Origin: CAVXZE01 sp964615365
GTDB lineage: Bacteria; Myxococcota_A; UBA9160; UBA6930
Direction: 5' to 3'
DNA length: 64,000 bases
Assembly (NCBI GenBank): GCA_964615365.1
Contig: CAZTOU010000009.1
Span: 70,721-134,720 of the forward strand
The number at the start of each line of letters is the position of its first letter. Within the stretch, counting starts at the first letter, position 1. The notes under the pieces are model-generated. The model had not been told where the DNA came from and did no database searches. It was given only the letters and a program-made list of their open reading frames with translations. Position numbers and translations under genes: made by a program. Shown piece after piece: positions 59,991 to 64,000 of this stretch.

Positions 59991-61493
59991 TCACATGTGA
60001 ATCGAGGCGACGCGCGCCGACACGGTGCCCGCCGCCAATCGCTCTCGGACCAGCCGGGCCAGCACCACCACGCCGTGCCGAATCGCGGTCTCGTCGGCCA
60101 GTGCGATGGTGAGGCGCAGCCCGCGCGAGGGACGTCCGTCGTGGTGGAACTGGTAGCCCGGTGCGAAGAGGACCCCCGCGCGCATCGCCTCGGCGTGGAG
60201 GTCCAGGGAGTCGAGGGGCTCCGGGAGCTCCACCCAGATCTGGTACCCGCCCTCGGGCGTCGTCCAGGTCACCCCTTCGGGCATCTCGCCGGCCAGGGTC
60301 TCGATCATGGCGTCCCTGCGGCTGCGGAGCCTCCGGCGCAGCGCGACCAGGTGCCGGTCGTAGGCTCCGGTGCGCACGAAGTCGGCGAGGGCCGCCTGGA
60401 GGGGCAGCGTCCCGCCCAGATCCGTGGCGTGCTTGAGGACGAGGAGCGCGTCCACGGCGCGCCCCCGGGCCACCAGGGCCCCGGCGCGGACGCCGGGAAA
60501 CAGGGACTTCGAGAACGAGGTGAGCTGCACCACCAGGCCGGTTTCGTCGAGGGCCGCCAGGGGCGGGATCGGACGCCCGGCGAAGCGCAGATCCATCTCG
60601 TAGGCATCCTCGATCACCGGCTTGCCGTGTCGGGCCGCGATCGCGAGCAGATCCCGGCGGTGGGCGACCGAGGTGGAGATGCCCATGGGATTGTGAAAGG
60701 TCGGGATGGTGTAGAAGGCCTTCACCTCCGGGCGCGAGAGCTGCCGGTCGAGGGCATCCAGATCCGGTCCCATCGGGCGCATCGGTACCGGGGCCGCCCG
60801 CAGGTCGAGGCCGATCATGGTGGAGAGCGCGTTGTGGTAGGTGGGCACCTCGATCGCCACCGTGTCTCCGCTCTCGGCGAAGAGCCGCATGGCCAGCGAG
60901 ATCCCCTGGCTCGCTCCGCTGGAGAGCACCAGCGAATCGGGACCGACCGCGACGCCGAAGCCCGAGAGGCGCTCGGCCAGGACCTCACGGAGGCCGGCGA
61001 AGCCCTGCGGGCCGCCATAGGCGAGGATCGAAGCGCCAATGTCCGAAAACGCCCGGTTGACCGCCCGCCGGAATGCCTCCACCGGGAACATCGAGGGATC
61101 CGGCACCAGGGAATGGAGGGGGATGGTGTCGCGGGGGACACCGAACTGAGGGCGGGAGTGCTCGTAATCGAGGAGACGCTCGGCGGCGGGTGAGAACCGC
61201 GGCTCGATCGGACCCTGGGGCACGGAGGCTCGGGGCCGCAGACCGCGCACGAAGGTCCCGCGGCCGACCCGGCTCTCGACCACCCCCTCGGCCGCCAGCG
61301 CCTCGTAGGCGAAGGCCACGGTGTCCCGGTTGACGGCGAGCTCGCGAGCCAGCTCCCGGATCGGGGGAAGCCGATCGCCCTCCGCGAGCGCGCCGGACTC
61401 CACCCGTTCGCGGATCTGTCCGGCGATCTGGCGGTAGACGGGAACCGCGCTCCGCGCTCCCGGTCCCTCGCTCCTCTGAATCCGCAGCTCCAT
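59991..61493 (-). CDS. MocR-family regulator (PdxR-like)
   Basis: A 500-residue GntR-type regulator fused to a fold I aminotransferase domain. The wHTH (about 12-85) has LPPIRELARELAVNRDTVAFAYEAL; the aminotransferase part has FYTIPTFHNPMG, IEDAYEMDLRF and the PLP lysine in LTSFSKSLFPGVRAG. Its place directly before pdxS-pdxT identifies it as PdxR-like: it senses PLP and controls PLP synthesis. ATG 61493 lies about 10 bases after the -10 element, so the message is almost leaderless. Confidence 0.9.
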   Translation of the reverse strand: MELRIQRSEGPGARSAVPVYRQIAGQIRERVESGALAEGDRLPPIRELARELAVNRDTVAFAYEALAAEGVVESRVGRGTFVRGLRPRASVPQGPIEPRFSPAAERLLDYEHSRPQFGVPRDTIPLHSLVPDPSMFPVEAFRRAVNRAFSDIGASILAYGGPQGFAGLREVLAERLSGFGVAVGPDSLVLSSGASQGISLAMRLFAESGDTVAIEVPTYHNALSTMIGLDLRAAPVPMRPMGPDLDALDRQLSRPEVKAFYTIPTFHNPMGISTSVAHRRDLLAIAARHGKPVIEDAYEMDLRFAGRPIPPLAALDETGLVVQLTSFSKSLFPGVRAGALVARGRAVDALLVLKHATDLGGTLPLQAALADFVRTGAYDRHLVALRRRLRSRRDAMIETLAGEMPEGVTWTTPEGGYQIWVELPEPLDSLDLHAEAMRAGVLFAPGYQFHHDGRPSRGLRLTIALADETAIRHGVVVLARLVRERLAAGTVSARVASIHM

Positions 61494-61502
61494 GACCAGA
61501 CC

Positions 61503-61531
61503 AGAGTATCCCTGGGTCAATCACCAGTCAA
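61503..61531 (-). promoter_or_regulatory. Promoter of pdxR-like gene, near-leaderless
   Basis: On the minus strand TTGACT (61531-61526) and TACTCT (61508-61503) are exactly 17 bases apart. Transcription should start close to 61496, about three bases before the ATG. GATTGAC occurs twice within and after the -35, as direct repeats that could also be a regulator site. Confidence 0.55.
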
Positions 61532-61544
61532 TCGAGAAGGCTAG

Positions 61545-61586
61545 GGACAATATTGCCTATTCCTTGCGGATATTGCCCGGACAATA
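61545..61586. promoter_or_regulatory. Repeated inverted motif upstream of pdxR-like gene
   Basis: GGACAATA occurs at 61545 and 61579, 34 bases apart, and TATTGCC at 61551 and 61571. They form two imperfect palindromes, GGACAATATTGCC (61545-61557) and TATTGCCCGGACAATA (61571-61586). They sit just upstream of the -35 and are a plausible operator for the MocR-type regulator. Confidence 0.5.
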
Positions 61587-61630
61587 CCCTGACAACTCCC
61601 CGCCATCGAGATCGGGCGAGGGTGCCGCGC

Positions 61631-62230
61631 TCAGGTGCTCTCGCCCTCCGGAGGAGGGGGAGGCGGCGCATTGAACCGGTCCATGGCCGCGACGATGCCT
61701 TCGATGAGGAAGGCTTCCGCCGCCGCGGACGCCCGCTCCAGGGATTGCTCGAGGACCTCGCTCTCGGAGGCCCTCCACCGCTGGAGCACGTAGGTCACGG
61801 TGTCCGAAACCTCGGGCGAGCGACCGATCCCGAAGCGGAGGCGCGGCAGGTCCTGGGTCCCGAGCCATGCGATCACGCTCCGAAGCCCGAGATGGCCCCC
61901 GTCCCCACCCCGAGGCCGCAGCCGCAAGCGGCCCAGCGGCAGATCGGCGTCGTCGTAGGCGACCAGCAGATCGTTGGAGACGTCCTCGGCGGGCAAGGAA
62001 CGAAGCGCTGCGGCCACGGCCCTGCCGGAGTCGTTCATGAAGGTCTGCGGCTCGAGCAGGCCCACGTCGATCCCGTGGACGCGACCCCGTCCGAAGTGAC
62101 CGTCGAATCTCGAGTGCTCCAAGGGAATGCGGAACCGCGAAGCGAAGCAGTCCACCACTCGGAAGCCCGCGTTGTGCCGGGTCCCGTGATAGCGACGCCC
62201 CGGGTTTCCGAGGCCGACGATCAGCTTCAC
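61631..62230 (-). CDS. pth: Peptidyl-tRNA hydrolase
   Basis: A 199-residue enzyme releasing tRNA from abortive peptidyl-tRNA. The family core is LIVGLGNPGRRY, catalytic His in TRHNAGFRVVD, PQTFMNDSGRAV and YDDADLPLG; the segment RPRGGDGGHLGLRSV is conserved. The GTG start at 62230 is 13 bases after rplY. The C-terminus has a run of six prolines. prs-rplY-pth is a common proteobacterial order. Confidence 0.95.
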   Translation of the reverse strand: MKLIVGLGNPGRRYHGTRHNAGFRVVDCFASRFRIPLEHSRFDGHFGRGRVHGIDVGLLEPQTFMNDSGRAVAAALRSLPAEDVSNDLLVAYDDADLPLGRLRLRPRGGDGGHLGLRSVIAWLGTQDLPRLRFGIGRSPEVSDTVTYVLQRWRASESEVLEQSLERASAAAEAFLIEGIVAAMDRFNAPPPPPPEGEST

Positions 62231-62243
62231 CGCGAGCTCGGCG

Positions 62244-62933
62244 CTACTCGCCGCGTTTCTCGCCGCGCTTCTCGCCGTCGGCGGGCTCCGCCGGAGCCTC
62301 AACCTCGCCCTCTTCACCCTCGGCGGCAGCGGCCTCCTCTTCGTCGAGCTCTTCCTCGACCTCCGGCTCTTCCACGACCACCGGCGTGATCACCGACGCG
62401 ACCGCCTGATTGAGATCGGTTTGCACCGACACCCCCTCGGGCAGCTCGAGGTCGCGCACGTGGATGGAATCACCGACCTCGAGCGCGCTCACGTCCACGT
62501 CCACGCTCTCGGGAATCGCCCGCGGGGAACACTCGAGCTCGAGCTCGCGGAGGGGATGATCGAGGATGCCGCCGAGCTCGACGCCGGGCGCCTTGCCCAC
62601 CAGACGGATGGGAACCAAGACCTCTACCGTCTTGTCGAGGTCGACCAGATAGAAGTCGGTGTGCACGGGCCGGCCGTTCACCGGATCGCGCTGGAGCTCC
62701 TTCACCAGCACCGTCCGGGTGGCGCCCTCCACGCTGAGCTCGATCAGCGTGTTCATGCCCGCACCGCTGCCCTGGAGGAGCTGCAGCAGCTCGCCCGGGT
62801 TGATGGAGAGCGACTTCGACTCCACTCCCCTGCCGTACAACACCGCCGGAATGCGCCCGACAGCTCGGAGCTTTCGCGCGGCACCTTTGCCGGTCGCGTC
62901 GCGCTGATCCGCGACGAGGGCGTTCACTGCCAC
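62244..62933 (-). CDS. rplY: 50S ribosomal protein L25/general stress protein Ctc
   Basis: A 229-residue long-form L25 (Ctc type) binding 5S rRNA. The N-terminal domain has GKGAARKLRAVGRIPAVLYG and the TL5/Ctc C-terminal domain has VPIRLVGKAPGVELGG. The last about 45 residues are Glu/Ala-rich and end with a doubled Glu-Lys-Arg-Gly. GTG 62933 has GGGGAGA upstream and lies 11 bases after prs. Confidence 0.93.
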   Translation of the reverse strand: MAVNALVADQRDATGKGAARKLRAVGRIPAVLYGRGVESKSLSINPGELLQLLQGSGAGMNTLIELSVEGATRTVLVKELQRDPVNGRPVHTDFYLVDLDKTVEVLVPIRLVGKAPGVELGGILDHPLRELELECSPRAIPESVDVDVSALEVGDSIHVRDLELPEGVSVQTDLNQAVASVITPVVVEEPEVEEELDEEEAAAAEGEEGEVEAPAEPADGEKRGEKRGE

Positions 62934-62944
62934 GGTCTTCTCCC

Positions 62945-63883
62945 CTAGATGAACAGAGAGCTGATGCTCTCTTCGTTGTTGATCCGACGAATCGCCTCGG
63001 CCAGCAGATCGGATACGGTCACCACCTGGACCTTCTTGCACTGCCGGGCGTCGTCGCGCAGGCCGATCGAATCGGTGACGATCATCTTCTCGATGGGTGA
63101 TTCCTCGATCCGCTTGATGGCCGGTCCGGAGAGCACCGGATGCGTCACCACGGCGTAGACGGAGCTGGCTCCCGCCTCGCGCAGGGCGCCCGCCGCCTCG
63201 GCGAGCGTGCCGGCGGTGTCGGCCATGTCATCCACCATGACGCAGGTCCGGCCCTCCACATCACCGATGATGTTCATCACCTCGGAGACATTCACCTTCT
63301 CGCGCCGCTTGTCGATGATGGCCAGCGAGGCGTCCAAGCGCTTGGCGTAGGCCCTGGCCCGCTCCACGCCCCCGGCGTCCGGAGAGATCACCGCCACGTC
63401 GCTCCCGATGCGCTCCTGGATCGCCCGGAGCAGGACCGGCGTGGCGTAGAGGTTGTCGACCGGCAGGTTGAAGAAGCCCTGGATCTGTCCGGCGTGCAGC
63501 TCGAGGCAGAGGACCCGATCGGTCCCCGCTGCGGTGATGAGATCTGCGACCAGCTTCGCGGTGATGGGGGCTCGGGCCTGCACCTTGCGATCCTGACGGC
63601 CGTATCCGTAGTAGGGGATCACGGCGGTGATACGGCGGGCCGAGGAGCGGCGCAACGCATCCACCATGATCAGGAGCTCCATCAGGTGGGTGTTGGCCGG
63701 AGCGCAGGTCGACTGCAGCACGAAACAGTCCATGCCCCGCACGTTCTCCTGGATCTCGACGCAGCACTCCCCATCGCTGAAGGTGCCGACCTCCGCCTTC
63801 CCCAGCGAAACGCCCAGGTGAGCGGCCACGTTCTCGGCGAGGGGGATGTTCGCGTTTCCCGAAAAGAGCCTCACGTGCCGCAT
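62945..63883 (-). CDS. prs: Ribose-phosphate pyrophosphokinase
   Basis: A 312-residue enzyme making PRPP from ribose 5-phosphate and ATP. The blocks LFSGNANIPLAENVAAHLG, QSTCAPANTHLMELLIM, YYGYGRQDRK and the PRPP-binding DDMADTAGTL are intact, and length is standard. It follows tRNA-Gln by 44 bases and precedes rplY. ATG 63883 gives the conserved N-terminus. Confidence 0.96.
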   Translation of the reverse strand: MRHVRLFSGNANIPLAENVAAHLGVSLGKAEVGTFSDGECCVEIQENVRGMDCFVLQSTCAPANTHLMELLIMVDALRRSSARRITAVIPYYGYGRQDRKVQARAPITAKLVADLITAAGTDRVLCLELHAGQIQGFFNLPVDNLYATPVLLRAIQERIGSDVAVISPDAGGVERARAYAKRLDASLAIIDKRREKVNVSEVMNIIGDVEGRTCVMVDDMADTAGTLAEAAGALREAGASSVYAVVTHPVLSGPAIKRIEESPIEKMIVTDSIGLRDDARQCKKVQVVTVSDLLAEAIRRINNEESISSLFI

Positions 63884-63927
63884 ACGATGATCCCGACTCC
63901 GATTCTGTCCCTCAATGGTCCTTGAAA

Positions 63928-64000
<73 letters not shown>

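Overview
The window is a gene-dense, GC-rich stretch of a bacterial chromosome. By eye it is clearly above 60% GC, GTG starts are common, and many stop and start codons overlap. It looks like a didermic, deltaproteobacteria-like organism (Myxococcota, Desulfobacterota or Binatota type; inferred, not proven). The evidence is an RND pump with its periplasmic adaptor, many lipoprotein signals, a Tat-exported molybdenum enzyme, murein-recycling genes, and two secreted proteins with Cys/Asp-rich repeats ending in a Cys-Gly, hydrophobic helix, poly-Arg tail like the MYXO-CTERM class. I see no phage, insertion sequence, CRISPR array or plasmid genes.

Layout. 1-7.2 kb: end of a carboxylesterase, an exported isoaspartyl methyltransferase, and a marR - adaptor - RND permease operon. 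7.2-13.2 kb: a lytic-transglycosylase-like lipoprotein, an aldo/keto reductase, an M48 metalloprotease lipoprotein, an acyl-CoA dehydrogenase preceded by a TetR-type palindrome, a BON-domain lipoprotein and SixA. 13.2-20.5 kb: a large secreted Cys-rich protein coupled to an NTF2-like protein, an HD-GYP protein, an acyltransferase, and mobA-moeA for molybdenum cofactor. 20.6-25.0 kb: a coupled operon of NtrB/NtrC-type kinase and sigma-54 activator, thiE and a nucleoside transporter. 25.1-29.6 kb: a dedicated chaperone and a catalytic subunit resembling ethylbenzene/steroid C25 dehydrogenases, preceded by a longer version of the same palindrome, plus a Cys-rich DUF6125-like protein.

29.7-41.8 kb: a sulfatase-fold/TPR lipoprotein, polyphosphate glucokinase, a VWA protein, a second secreted protein with the sorting tail, glycogen phosphorylase and a membrane SGNH hydrolase. 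40.4-49.9 kb: an OmpR-type two-component pair, a LAB_N protein, an Rrf2 Fe-S regulator coupled to an Mrp-type ATPase, thiD, a membrane-anchored MutS-like protein and a second, degenerate sulfatase-fold lipoprotein. 49.9-51.6 kb: a divergent radical-SAM/AMMECR1 pair whose start codons overlap.

51.5-64 kb is a long minus-strand housekeeping block. In transcription order it reads tRNA-Gln, prs, rplY, pth, then a vitamin B6 module (pdxR-like, pdxS, pdxT), then rpsF, rpsR, rplI, dnaB, LD-carboxypeptidase, a beta-lactamase-fold hydrolase and mpl. The B6 module lies between two blocks that are usually closer together, with a direct repeat at one edge and an operator-like cluster at the other.

The strongest lead is a possible molybdenum hydroxylase regulon. 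It comprises an EbdA/S25DH-type catalytic subunit with its chaperone but no beta or gamma subunit nearby, molybdenum cofactor genes a few kilobases away, and an operator shared with an acyl-CoA dehydrogenase 18 kb away, with no TetR gene in the window.
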